Program-made: the position numbers and the translations under genes
Notes under the pieces: model-generated
The model's database searches: none
What the model was told of the DNA's origin: nothing
What the model saw: the letters and a program-made list of their open reading frames with translations, nothing else
Part shown: piece after piece, positions 1-7,822 of the stretch
Layout: each line of letters starts with the position of its first letter
Numbering within the stretch: the stretch's first letter is position 1
Origin: Actinomycetota bacterium
GTDB taxonomy: Bacteria > Actinomycetota > Humimicrobiia > Humimicrobiales > Humimicrobiaceae
Direction: 5' to 3'
DNA length: 18,371 nt
Assembly: GCA_016783995.1 (NCBI GenBank)
Contig: JADHVN010000015.1
Coordinates: forward strand, 1-18,371

Positions 1-465
1 GTCCCCAATTGACAGAAGTTTACGATCCGAAGACCTTCATCCTTCACACGGTGTCGCTGCGTCAGGCTTTCGCCCATTGCGCAATATTCCCTACTGCTGC
101 CTCCCGTAGGAGTCTGGGCCGTATCTCAGTCCCAGTGTGGCCGATCACCCTCTCAGGCCGGCTACCCATCATAGCCTTGGTAAGCCATTACCTTACCAAC
201 AAGCTAATAGGACGCAGGCTCATCTTAAAGCGGAGGCCTTGCGGCTACCTTTGTTATATTAATCATGCGAAAAATATAAAATATTTAGTATTAGCCTTCC
301 TTTCGGAAGGTTATCCTAATCTCTAAGGTAGATTACCTACGCGTTACTCACCCGTTCGCCACTAGCTTTGCAGGAGTGTTGCCACTCTCACATTGCTCGT
401 TAGACTTGCATGTATTAAGCACACCGTTAGCGTTAGTCCTGAGCCAGGATCAAACTCTCAAAAAA
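1..465 (-). rRNA. rrs: 16S ribosomal RNA, 5' portion (truncated by window edge)
   Basis: Small-subunit rRNA read on the minus strand. The complement of 439-458 is the universal 5' site AGAGTTTGATCCTGGCTCAG, and 94-113 is the complement of the conserved ACTCCTACGGGAGGCAGCAG segment near E. coli position 340. The mature 5' end is placed near 465 by analogy with E. coli, where AGAG starts about 7 nt into the molecule; it is not visible directly. About 465 nt are present and the remaining ~1 kb lies beyond position 1. Several conserved 5' positions carry A or T where most bacteria have G or C (GCTAACGGTGTGC against the usual GCTGGCGGCGTGC, and GACACCGTGTG against GACGCCGCGTG). The fragment follows recA on the same strand, behind its own promoters and boxA-like leader. 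Certain as 16S; lineage not assigned. Confidence 0.98.
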
Positions 466-511
466 AACTATTAATTCTCACGAAATTTGCTCAAAGACAC
501 TTACACTATTT

Positions 512-526
512 AGTTCTCAAAGAACA
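512..526 (-). promoter_or_regulatory. boxA-like antitermination element in the rRNA leader
   Basis: On the minus strand this reads TGTTCTTTGAGAACT, close to the boxA-type TTCTTTGA element in the 16S leaders of many Firmicutes and Actinobacteria, where NusB/NusE load to prevent Rho-dependent termination. It lies about 47 nt upstream of the inferred 16S 5' end and just downstream of promoter P2. GTTCT and AGAAC flank a 3-nt loop, so it could also form a small hairpin. A second CTTTGAGC copy follows at about 489-496. The motif match is seen; antitermination is inferred from family knowledge. Confidence 0.7.
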
Positions 527-542
527 AAAAATAACCTGCAGC

Positions 543-571
543 AAAGTATCACAATAAATTCTAATTGTCAA
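543..571 (-). promoter_or_regulatory. rRNA operon promoter P2 (sigma-70 type)
   Basis: Minus strand: -35 TTGACA (566-571), exact consensus, a 17-nt spacer, and -10 TACTTT (543-548). The expected transcription start is near 536, giving a leader of about 70 nt that contains the boxA-like element before 16S. The consensus -35, ideal spacer and position make this the likely main rRNA promoter. No transcript data are available. Confidence 0.8.
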
Positions 572-636
572 TAAAAATACAAAAGAAGTTTTCAGTTGAA
601 TGTAAAATTTAATGCAACACTTATTTAGCGTAGTAG

Positions 637-664
637 ATTATAACATTAAGGTGGTATAAGTCAA
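637..664 (-). promoter_or_regulatory. rRNA operon promoter P1 (sigma-70 type)
   Basis: Minus strand: -35 TTGACT (659-664), a 16-nt spacer and -10 TATAAT (637-642), exact consensus. It lies about 95 nt upstream of P2, giving the tandem arrangement common for bacterial rRNA operons. A duplicated A-tract sequence begins 2 nt upstream of its -35. Assignment rests on sequence match and context. Confidence 0.75.
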
Positions 665-666
665 TA

Positions 667-697
667 GCAGATTTTTATATGTGCAGATTTTTATATG
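667..697 (-). repeat. Two tandem A-tract repeats abutting rRNA promoter P1
   Basis: The 15-mer CATATAAAAATCTGC (minus strand) occurs exactly twice, at 683-697 and 667-681, with a 16-nt period. The promoter-proximal copy ends 2 nt before the P1 -35 element. An A-rich sequence here is where an RNA polymerase alpha-subunit UP element would act, and a duplicated site could also bind an activator. The repeat is seen; a regulatory role is inferred. Confidence 0.6.
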
Positions 698-752
698 GCA
701 ACAGGTAGCATATACACCAGCAGAGACACAGTATATTTATATTTATAAAAAT

Positions 753-1781
753 TTATTTTTTTTCTTTTACAATATCTTTCTTTTCTTTTTTACCGGTATC
801 TATATTGAGCATACTTTTAACTTTTTCTTCAATTTCATCTATTACCTTGATATTCTGAACTAAAAACATTTTTGCATTTTCCCTGCCCTGTCCGATGCGT
901 TCATCTTTATATGAGTACCATGAACCGCTTTTATCTATAATTCCCATCTCAGCACCCACATCCAATACACTTCCTTCCCTGGATATTCCCCTTCCATACA
1001 TTATATCGAATTCAGCACTTTTAAAAGGAGGCGCTACTTTATTTTTCACTACTCTTGCCCGTATCCTATTACCAACGGCATCTGTTCCACTCTTAATGCT
1101 GTCAATTCTTCTAATATCTATTCTTACCGATGCATAAAATTTTAAAGCTCTGCCCCCAGGCGTTACTTCCGGGTTGCCGAACATAACTCCTATTTTTTCT
1201 CTAAGCTGGTTAATAAAAACTACTGAAGTTTTGGTCTTACTTACCACCCCGGTTATTTTCCTTAAAGCTTGTGACATCAATCTTGCCTGAAGTCCTACAT
1301 GAGAGTCTCCTATTTCGCCTTCTAATTCCGCTTTTGGCACGAGAGCAGCAACTGAATCTATCACTATTACATCCAGTGCACCGCTTTTTAATAGAATTTC
1401 ACATATTTCCAGAGCCTGTTCACCATTATCTGGTTGAGACAGTAGAAGCTCTTCAATATTAACACCCACATTTCTGGAATAACCGGGATCTAATGCATGC
1501 TCAGCATCTATAAAAGCTGCTATACCCCCACCTTTTTGAGCATTCGCAATAATATGCAGAGCAAGGGTTGTTTTTCCTGAAGCTTCTGGTCCAAAAATTT
1601 CAGTAACTCTTCCCCTGGGAATTCCTCCTATTCCCAATGCTATATCAAGTTCTAAAGAATTGGTAGATATATACCCTATATCCATTATTGAACTTTTATC
1701 TCCTAATTTCATTATGGCGCCGCCACCATACTTCCTTTCAATTTGAGATACTGTATCATCAATAATTTTCTCCCTATCCAT
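753..1781 (-). CDS. recA: RecA recombinase
   Basis: ATP-dependent DNA strand-exchange protein of homologous recombination and SOS signalling; 342 aa from the chosen start, the normal length. Walker A GPEASGKT is at residues 64-71, the catalytic-Glu segment [10 protein letters not shown] at 91-100, the Walker B region [12 protein letters not shown] at 138-149, and the [16 protein letters not shown]2 region at about 191-205. The C-terminal tail is lysine-rich rather than strongly acidic. The start is the ATG at 1779-1781 because GGAGGG (1788-1793) sits 6 nt upstream; a GTG 24 nt further upstream (1803-1805) would place that site inside the gene and is less likely. It has its own promoter in the gap after thpR. 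recX does not follow; the next gene is 16S rRNA. No intein. Function is certain. Confidence 0.98.
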   Translation of the reverse strand: MDREKIIDDTVSQIERKYGGGAIMKLGDKSSIMDIGYISTNSLELDIALGIGGIPRGRVTEIFGPEASGKTTLALHIIANAQKGGGIAAFIDAEHALDPGYSRNVGVNIEELLLSQPDNGEQALEICEILLKSGALDVIVIDSVAALVPKAELEGEIGDSHVGLQARLMSQALRKITGVVSKTKTSVVFINQLREKIGVMFGNPEVTPGGRALKFYASVRIDIRRIDSIKSGTDAVGNRIRARVVKNKVAPPFKSAEFDIMYGRGISREGSVLDVGAEMGIIDKSGSWYSYKDERIGQGRENAKMFLVQNIKVIDEIEEKVKSMLNIDTGKKEKKDIVKEKK

Positions 1782-1820
1782 ATTAAACCCTCCAATAAAT
1801 AACACTCATGTAAAAATGAT

Positions 1821-1849
1821 ATAATAAATAAATATTATCTTATGTGCAA
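1821..1849 (-). promoter_or_regulatory. recA promoter (sigma-70 type)
   Basis: Minus strand: -35 TTGCAC (1844-1849), a 17-nt spacer and -10 TATTAT (1821-1826), about 40 nt upstream of the recA ATG. It sits in the 139-nt gap between thpR and recA, one of the larger gaps in the cluster. The -35 lies inside a 22-bp inverted repeat that could be an operator. Upstream DNA (1861-1920) is almost pure A/T, including two copies of aaaaatattttt at 1877-1888 and 1909-1920. Confidence 0.7.
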
Positions 1850-1860
1850 TTGTCCATAAG
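1839..1860. promoter_or_regulatory. Candidate operator (imperfect palindrome) over the recA -35 element
   Basis: CTTATG (1839-1844) and CATAAG (1855-1860) form perfect 6-bp arms around a 10-bp centre, TGCAATTGTC, itself mostly symmetric, so 9 of 11 positions per half-site are palindromic. It covers the -35 of the recA promoter, where a LexA-type repressor would block transcription. It does not match the Bacillus/actinobacterial SOS box (CGAAC-N4-GTTCG) or the E. coli box (CTGT-N8-ACAG). The symmetry is seen; repressor identity is unknown and the SOS role is inferred from position. Confidence 0.5.
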
Positions 1861-1920
1861 CCTATTTTAACATATTAAAAATATTTTTAAATAGTAAAAT
1901 TAAATTTAAAAAATATTTTT

Positions 1921-2529
1921 TTATTTTAGACTAAATTTATTAAGAATAGCATACTCAGCTCCCTTGGGTTTCAGCCGGCTTTCAAATAATGTAATTTCTA
2001 AACAATCCAACCAGTCAACTGAATCCATTTCATGGTTATTTACAAGTTGTTCTATATTCTTTTTATTCTTTATTCTGGCAATAGTAATGTGGGGAAAAAA
2101 CTTTCTTTTTTCTTTTCTTATTTTAACCATGCTAAGATTATTTTCTAACTCATTATAAATTTCAGATATTTGCCTTCCCCCATTACCTATCTCCAAAAAA
2201 ACAACTCTGGCATTATTTGGGCCTGGAAATGCATTTATCTTTCCATTAATTTCATACTTAAATCTTCTAAATGTATCAGCTGTCTCCTTTATAGCTTTTT
2301 CTATTTTATTTATTTTGCCTATATTTATGTTCCCTAAAAATTTTAAAGTTATATGAATATTTGGAGCTGATACTACTTTTATTTGTTTTTCTTCTTTCAA
2401 CAAAGCTGCTGTAAAATTATATATATTATCCTTTATAAATTCCGGAATATCTATAGCTATAAATAGTCTTTTTTCAAAATTATTTTTATCTTCTTTCACT
2501 AATTCTTTCTTTCCTATAATACTTTTCAC
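1921..2529 (-). CDS. thpR: RNA 2',3'-cyclic phosphodiesterase (2H superfamily)
   Basis: 2H-family phosphoesterase of the LigT/ThpR group, which opens 2',3'-cyclic phosphates on RNA ends and was first described as 2'-5' RNA ligase. The two catalytic motifs are HITL (residues 59-62) and HITI (147-150), and the family N-terminus RLFIAIDIPE appears at 21-30. The 202-aa form starts at GTG 2529, 44 nt inside the end of cinA, with AGGG upstream. The next in-frame GTG (codon 11, 2499) has AGGAAAG upstream and gives a protein nearer the usual 180-190 aa; I keep the longer form but the start is uncertain. The overlap implies translational coupling to cinA. recA follows after a 139-nt gap with its own promoter. 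The biological substrate is not known from sequence. Confidence 0.9.
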   Translation of the reverse strand: MKSIIGKKELVKEDKNNFEKRLFIAIDIPEFIKDNIYNFTAALLKEEKQIKVVSAPNIHITLKFLGNINIGKINKIEKAIKETADTFRRFKYEINGKINAFPGPNNARVVFLEIGNGGRQISEIYNELENNLSMVKIRKEKRKFFPHITIARIKNKKNIEQLVNNHEMDSVDWLDCLEITLFESRLKPKGAEYAILNKFSLK

Positions 2530-3793
2530 CTATTGCTGCCCTGAGCTCATTTAGTATAAATTGTGCGGTCCTGAATTTTACCTCACATCTATTACCCGGA
2601 AATTTTTTCTCAAATATTTTCTCATATCCACCAGGTCCCAATATACAACAATACACCAGACCTACTCTTTTATACTCCGCCTCCGGTCCTGCAAATCCAG
2701 TCACGCTTAATGCGTAATCAGAATTAAAAATTTTCCTCACCTTTTCTGCCATAATCAGACATACTTCTCTGCTCACAGCTCCGTATTTATCCAGGATATT
2801 CTCATCTATATCAAGTAATTTAATTTTTGAATAGTTTGAATAAGATACTATACCTCCCAGGAAAAACCTGGAACTTCCAGGTGTATCGGTAATAATACTG
2901 CTTATAAGGCCACCGGTTATTGATTCAGCTATACTGATAGTTAACCTGCCGCCAATTTTTGCTATGGTTTCTTTTAAGTTATCAGAAATTAAAGTATCAT
3001 CCTTTCCATAAAAATAGTTTCCCAATTTACTGGTAATCTTCTCTTCAATTTTTTTTAAATTCTTATTAGCTTTTACACTGTCCGGTGATTTTGCCACCAG
3101 TATTATTTTTGTTAAACCTGGATCAGCAGTAATCCCTATCTCAACATTAATCTTCTTTGCTTCATTTACAACCTCCTTAATCTTTTCTTCTATCTCTGTT
3201 TCACTGATATCAGTAGTTAGAAGTGTAGACTTTCTTATTTCAAACTTATCACCTCTTAAACTTTTATTTCTTTTCTTATCTTCTAAGAAAGGTATAACGT
3301 CATATTCAAACATACTTTTCATCTCTTTCGGAACTCCCGGAATGCAGAATATTATCTGCCTGCTGCCTAATTCTATCCTGAATCCGGAAGCACTTCCCAA
3401 TCTCGGTCTAATTGGAAAAGAATTTTCGGGAATATAAGATTGGCGTAGCAATCTCTCGGTAATTTTTTTATTCTTTGATTTTTTAATAAATTTCAGACTG
3501 GTATCATCAAGGCTCCTGTCTCTTATTAGTTTTAAATTCAAAGTTGAAACAACTGCACTTCTGGTAACATCGTCATCAGTAGGACCCAATCCTCCACTTA
3601 TTATTATTAAATCGCTATATTTCAAACTTTGTCTTAATACGTTAGATATTTCGCTCAGGCTATCACCAACAGTAAACATATATTTACATTCTATACTCAG
3701 ATCAGTAATTCTTTCCGCTATATATTTAGAATTTTTATTCAGTATTAGTCCCAGATTTAGTTCAGTTCCTATGCTTATTATTGAACAATTCAT
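2486..3793 (-). CDS. cinA: CinA family protein: COG1058 domain plus nicotinamide-nucleotide amidase (PncC) domain
   Basis: Two-domain protein of 435 aa, the usual size of full-length CinA. The N-terminal molybdopterin-binding-like (COG1058) domain has IISIGTELNLG at 5-15, GGLGPTDDD at 67-75 and PGVPKEM at 152-158. The C-terminal PncC domain has IAESITGG at 288-295, the PGSSRFFLGG segment at 305-314 and TGFAGP at 365-370. PncC deamidates nicotinamide mononucleotide in pyridine-nucleotide salvage; the N-terminal domain has been linked to ADP-ribose pyrophosphatase activity in characterised CinA proteins. Position 292 is Ile where AESCTGG is usual; the Ser of AES is kept. The ATG start at 3791-3793 fits the family N-terminus, but no Shine-Dalgarno sequence is visible in the 21-nt gap after ftsK. 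In Firmicutes and Actinobacteria cinA often precedes recA; pgsA, often between ftsK and cinA, is missing. Confidence 0.94.
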   Translation of the reverse strand: MNCSIISIGTELNLGLILNKNSKYIAERITDLSIECKYMFTVGDSLSEISNVLRQSLKYSDLIIISGGLGPTDDDVTRSAVVSTLNLKLIRDRSLDDTSLKFIKKSKNKKITERLLRQSYIPENSFPIRPRLGSASGFRIELGSRQIIFCIPGVPKEMKSMFEYDVIPFLEDKKRNKSLRGDKFEIRKSTLLTTDISETEIEEKIKEVVNEAKKINVEIGITADPGLTKIILVAKSPDSVKANKNLKKIEEKITSKLGNYFYGKDDTLISDNLKETIAKIGGRLTISIAESITGGLISSIITDTPGSSRFFLGGIVSYSNYSKIKLLDIDENILDKYGAVSREVCLIMAEKVRKIFNSDYALSVTGFAGPEAEYKRVGLVYCCILGPGGYEKIFEKKFPGNRCEVKFRTAQFILNELRAAIGEKYYRKERISERR

Positions 3794-3814
3794 ATTCGAA
3801 ACTTATAAAAATTT

Positions 3815-6094
3815 CTAATTTTCTTTTTCTTCTAATAACTTGATTAAATCCACCTTTGAGATTAATACTTCTCTGGGCTTACTACCATCATAGGCGCTAA
3901 TTAATTCTCTATCTTCCATTTGATCAAGAATTCTTGCAGCTCTTGAATAACCTATCTTTAGCCTTCTCTGTAATAATGAAGCTGATGCATGCCCGAAATC
4001 TACAACTACTCTTAAAGCATCATAGAATAGATCGTCTTCATCATGTGTATCTTTTTTTTCATCGCTTATTCTTTTTGAAACTTCTAAACTATACTCAGGA
4101 CTGCTGATATTCCTTATATATCCGGAAATCATCTCTATTTCCCTTGAAGTTACAAAAGCTCCTTGAATTCTTTCTGGTCTATTGGAATAATAAGGTAAAT
4201 ATAGCATATCTCCTTTTCCAACTAATTTTTCTGCCCCACCACAGTCCAGGATAACCCTGGAATCAATATTTGATGTAACCATAAATGCTATTCTTGAAGG
4301 TATATTTGCTTTGATCAACCCTGTTATTATGTTAACCGAAGGTCTCTGGGTAGATATTATTAAATGAATACCAACTGCTCTTCCCATTTGTGCAATCCTG
4401 CAGATGCTGTCCTCTACCTCCGATGCTGATAATATCATCAGGTCAGCCAATTCATCAATAAATACTAATACGTACGGTAAAGGTTTGAAATTCTCATACT
4501 CATTCTCATTTCTTTTTGCCTCAAAATTGTACATTTCCAGGGATTTAAAATTTCTTTCAACCAGTATTTTAAACCTTTTCTCCATCTCCCCTACCACCCA
4601 TGCAAGGGCTGAAGCAGCCCTCTTTGGATTTATTACCACTGGTGATAAAAGGTGAGGTATTCCATTATAAATACTGAGCTCTACCATTTTTGGGTCGATC
4701 ATAATAAATCTAACCTCACTGGGTCTTACCTTCATAAGAAGAGAAATGATAATGCTGTTAAGACATGAGCTTTTCCCTGAATTAGTAGCACCGGCAATAA
4801 GAATATGCGGCATTTTAATTATGTCCATATAAATAATATTCCCTGAGAGATTCTTGCCTAAAGGAACATTTAACAAATTATCAGTTAAGTTCTTATCATC
4901 ATCAGAATAAATATCTCCCAGAGTAACAATACTTCTAACAATATTGGGTACCTCAATACCAATAGCAGATTTCCCGGGTATAGGAGTATGAATCCTTAAA
5001 TCTGGTGAACCAAGAGCAACACAAAAGTCATCTTCCAGACTAAGTAATCTTTGAACTTTCACTCCCGGTGAAAGTTTCATTTCATAAAGGGTTACAGTAG
5101 GACCACTAACCACCCTGTCTATTCTGGCATCTAAATTAAAGTCACTGAACAGTCTATTCAGGATATAAACTCTTTCCTTTACGCCTTGCTTATATAATTT
5201 GGAAGGCAAATCCCTGGATTTCTTCAGTAAATTTATAGGAGGTAATCTATAGTTGTTTTCCAGATCACCGCTTTTTACTGTTGGTATTTTTAATTGATCA
5301 CTAGCAGCTTCAATTGTGCTAATTTTTTTTATAGATTCATCCTGCGTTTCAACTTTTTCCTTAAATGCCCTGTAAGCATTACTGGTAACTTCAATTCTTT
5401 TTGAGTCAATTTTTTCATCACTGCCATAAATTTCTTTTTCATCTATTAACGGCTTTTTTAACACTGTATATTCGTCTTCCGTACTTCTTCTTTTAAATAA
5501 ATTACCCACAGACTTAAAATTTATTTTTTTAAGTAAGTAGATTATCTTTTTACCAATATCTATAAGGGATATCTTTGTAATAATCAATATTGATATAACC
5601 AGTAAAACACCCAGCACTACCACAGCACCAGCGCTGCTAAAGAGTTTAGATAATCCATAAAAAATCCCTGCTCCTACAATCCCGCCCCTGGCTTTTACCA
5701 GAACTTCATCAAAAATATTATCATAATTGAAATTATTGCTTAGAATCCCCAGTATTGAGAAAAATAACAGAAAAAATCCCCACCCAAAACTTGAAGGTAA
5801 CAGGCGGATCCTCCTCAGGAAGAAGCTAAAACCCCAGATTAAAAGCATGAAAGGTACCAGGAACTTACCAACTCCAAAAGTAAAAGATAAAAAATTATTC
5901 ACAGATATATTTATAAAACCAGAATCTGAAAAGCCATACACACTAATAAATAGTAGTACTGAAACCATTATTATTAAAATACCATAAACTTCAGGTCTTC
6001 TTTTAACATATTTTTTTCTATTTCTAGAATTCCCTGAACTTAAACTGCTCTTAACTTTTGTTATTTTTTTTCTTCTATAATTTCTTCTAACCAT
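3815..6094 (-). CDS. ftsK: FtsK/SpoIIIE DNA translocase
   Basis: Membrane-anchored motor that pumps DNA through the division septum; 759 aa, typical of Firmicutes SpoIIIE/SftA-like proteins and far shorter than E. coli FtsK. A basic N-terminal tail (1-35) precedes hydrophobic segments at about 36-54, 66-95, 103-120, 138-150 and 155-175, then a charged linker (about 185-290). The alpha/beta motor has Walker A GATNSGKS at 435-442, Walker B VLVFIDE at 542-548, and a STQRPSVNIITG segment at 581-592. A C-terminal winged-helix gamma domain (about 688-745, containing FGHASASLLQRR at 700-711) would read polarity sequences. Walker A has Asn where GATGSGKS is typical; GxxxxGKS is intact. The ATG at 6092-6094 has no clear ribosome binding site. 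It lies 23 nt after rnj and 21 nt before cinA. Whether it acts in division or sporulation cannot be told from this window. Confidence 0.97.
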   Translation of the reverse strand: MVRRNYRRKKITKVKSSLSSGNSRNRKKYVKRRPEVYGILIIMVSVLLFISVYGFSDSGFINISVNNFLSFTFGVGKFLVPFMLLIWGFSFFLRRIRLLPSSFGWGFFLLFFSILGILSNNFNYDNIFDEVLVKARGGIVGAGIFYGLSKLFSSAGAVVVLGVLLVISILIITKISLIDIGKKIIYLLKKINFKSVGNLFKRRSTEDEYTVLKKPLIDEKEIYGSDEKIDSKRIEVTSNAYRAFKEKVETQDESIKKISTIEAASDQLKIPTVKSGDLENNYRLPPINLLKKSRDLPSKLYKQGVKERVYILNRLFSDFNLDARIDRVVSGPTVTLYEMKLSPGVKVQRLLSLEDDFCVALGSPDLRIHTPIPGKSAIGIEVPNIVRSIVTLGDIYSDDDKNLTDNLLNVPLGKNLSGNIIYMDIIKMPHILIAGATNSGKSSCLNSIIISLLMKVRPSEVRFIMIDPKMVELSIYNGIPHLLSPVVINPKRAASALAWVVGEMEKRFKILVERNFKSLEMYNFEAKRNENEYENFKPLPYVLVFIDELADLMILSASEVEDSICRIAQMGRAVGIHLIISTQRPSVNIITGLIKANIPSRIAFMVTSNIDSRVILDCGGAEKLVGKGDMLYLPYYSNRPERIQGAFVTSREIEMISGYIRNISSPEYSLEVSKRISDEKKDTHDEDDLFYDALRVVVDFGHASASLLQRRLKIGYSRAARILDQMEDRELISAYDGSKPREVLISKVDLIKLLEEKEN

Positions 6095-6117
6095 TTTTTT
6101 AAGGACTTATATTTTAA

Positions 6118-7791
6118 TTAATGCCTATCAGGACTAATGACTTTAGTTATTATTATAGGTCTTATTCTTGCTTTTTTAAAAATAAATTTTTCTAACCTGT
6201 CATTAATAAAATCTTCAATCATTTTTCTATCCGCCATATTATTATCAAAGCATGTTTTTAGGGAATTTTTTATAATTTTCTTTGAATCATCCAGAATTTC
6301 TGTTAAATTTTCAATATATATTGTTCCCTTTAGAATAAAATCAGGTTCACATAAAATTCTTCTCCCTGCATAATCTATTCCAACTACTATAAATATAATT
6401 CCGTTTCTTGATAATATTTTCCTGTCTTTGAGTACCATATCTTCTATATTCCCCATCCCAACGCCATCAATATAAATAGTCTGGGGATGTAAATTGTTTG
6501 AAACTCTGCATAAATTTGAATTCATTTTAATAATATCACCATCTTCAGCTATAATAATATTATTTTCATTAATTCCCATTGACTCTGCTATGTGCGCATT
6601 CTGAACTCTATGTTTATCTTCTCCATGAATTGGAATGAAGTATTTAGGATTGGTTAAATTTATCATAATCTTTATCTCTTCCTGGGCAGCGTGCCCCGAC
6701 ACATGAACACCTGCAATGGACTCATAGAAAACATCTGCTCCTTGTTTTATAAGCCTGTTAATAGTATTGGATATAGCCCTTTCGTTTCCCGGAATCGGAG
6801 AAGCAGAGATTATCACCATATCTCCTTTCATAATGCTGACTCTCTTATGTTCTCCTAAAGCCATCCGGTTCAGAGCTGAAAGCGGCTCTCCCTGACTGCC
6901 AGTAGAAAGTATTACTATTTTTTTTATAGGAAATTCATCAATTTTAGTTATTGGAACTATGGTATCTTCAGGAATTTTCAGGTAGCCAAGTTCGGTAGAA
7001 ATTCTAATAGTTTTTAGGATGGACTTACCGGAAATAGCAACTTTTTTCTCCAATATATTGGCCACATCCAGTACCTGTTGTATTCTATGTATATGTGATG
7101 AGAAAGTGGCTACAATAATTCTTCCCACCGCCTTTTCAAATTTCTCAAGCAGCGTTTTACCCACATCCCTTTCCGGAAGAGTAAATCCTATTTCTTCAGC
7201 ATTGGTACTGTCACATAAAAGAGCCAGCACGCCTTCCTGGCCAGCTCTGGCAATTTTTGAAAATTGTGTAACTCTATTATCAATCGGGGCATGATCAAAT
7301 TTAAAATCTCCCGTGTGGACTATGGTCCCGATATCTGTTTTTATAATTAATCCCACACCATCCGGGACACTGTGATTAACCCTGAAAAAATCTATATGGA
7401 ATGGCCCGATATCTAAGGGCTCATCGGGATTAATCTCATTATATTTAACAGGAATTACATTTTGTGAGTTATCGAACTTTACTTTAGCCAAACCTATTGT
7501 AAGTCGGGTACCAAATACAGGCACATTAATTTCTTTAAACAGGAATGGTAGACCACCTATATGGTCTTCATGTCCATGGGTAAGTATTATTGCTTTTATT
7601 TTATTTTTATTTTTCTTAATATATGAAAAATCCGGTATTATAAAATCAATTCCCGGCATATCATCATCCGGAAACATTATCCCGCAATCAACAATTATAA
7701 TCTGATTATCTTTTTCAAAGACCATCATATTCTTGCCAATACCACTTAAGCCACCCAGAGGTATTAATTTTAAACTAGTTCTTTTTGACAT
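6118..7791 (-). CDS. rnj: Ribonuclease J (metallo-beta-lactamase/beta-CASP nuclease)
   Basis: RNase J, combined endonuclease and 5'-3' exonuclease of mRNA decay and rRNA maturation in bacteria lacking or supplementing RNase E; 557 aa, normal length. Zinc ligands: HGHEDH (72-77), His140 in VNHSVPDG, Asp162 in HTGDFKFD, His389 in IPIHGE. The beta-CASP region has ATFSSHIHR at 228-236 and a VHVSGHA motif at 362-368. The start is the ATG at 7789-7791, fitting the family N-terminus (LIPLGGLSGIGKN). The only good Shine-Dalgarno match upstream, AAGGTG (7813-7818), is about 21 nt away, too far for this ATG but well spaced for an overlapping 10-codon frame starting at TTG 7807. Downstream of dapA by 31 nt, as in Bacillus (dapA-rnjB) and Mycobacterium. 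Whether it is J1-like or J2-like is not resolved; it is the only copy here. Confidence 0.96.
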   Translation of the reverse strand: MSKRTSLKLIPLGGLSGIGKNMMVFEKDNQIIIVDCGIMFPDDDMPGIDFIIPDFSYIKKNKNKIKAIILTHGHEDHIGGLPFLFKEINVPVFGTRLTIGLAKVKFDNSQNVIPVKYNEINPDEPLDIGPFHIDFFRVNHSVPDGVGLIIKTDIGTIVHTGDFKFDHAPIDNRVTQFSKIARAGQEGVLALLCDSTNAEEIGFTLPERDVGKTLLEKFEKAVGRIIVATFSSHIHRIQQVLDVANILEKKVAISGKSILKTIRISTELGYLKIPEDTIVPITKIDEFPIKKIVILSTGSQGEPLSALNRMALGEHKRVSIMKGDMVIISASPIPGNERAISNTINRLIKQGADVFYESIAGVHVSGHAAQEEIKIMINLTNPKYFIPIHGEDKHRVQNAHIAESMGINENNIIIAEDGDIIKMNSNLCRVSNNLHPQTIYIDGVGMGNIEDMVLKDRKILSRNGIIFIVVGIDYAGRRILCEPDFILKGTIYIENLTEILDDSKKIIKNSLKTCFDNNMADRKMIEDFINDRLEKFIFKKARIRPIIITKVISPDRH

Positions 7792-7822
7792 AATTCTTTA
7801 TTTGCAAAATTTCACCTTCTAA

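Noticed and set aside
9..326. Plus-strand open frame of 105 codons
   Set aside because: It lies entirely inside the 16S rRNA gene on the opposite strand and has no protein-family features.
681..863. Plus-strand open frame rich in Phe, Tyr and Ile
   Set aside because: It is the complement of the Lys/AT-rich recA 3' end and the rRNA upstream region; composition explains it and no ribosome binding site is present.
753..1781. Intein or insertion in recA
   Set aside because: The reading frame is continuous at normal length, with the motifs at their usual spacing.
1782..1805. Upstream GTG start for recA adding eight residues
   Set aside because: The ATG at 1779-1781 has GGAGGG at ideal spacing and matches the family N-terminus; the GTG form would bury that site in the coding region.
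1877..1920. Two copies of aaaaatattttt upstream of recA as a hairpin or terminator for thpR
   Set aside because: Each is a short A/T-only palindrome expected by chance here; no G/C stem. Kept only as a possible AT-rich promoter-upstream element in the recA promoter entry.
1800..1920. Standard Bacillus-type LexA box near recA
   Set aside because: No CGAAC-N4-GTTCG-like sequence found; only the different CTTATG/CATAAG palindrome is present.
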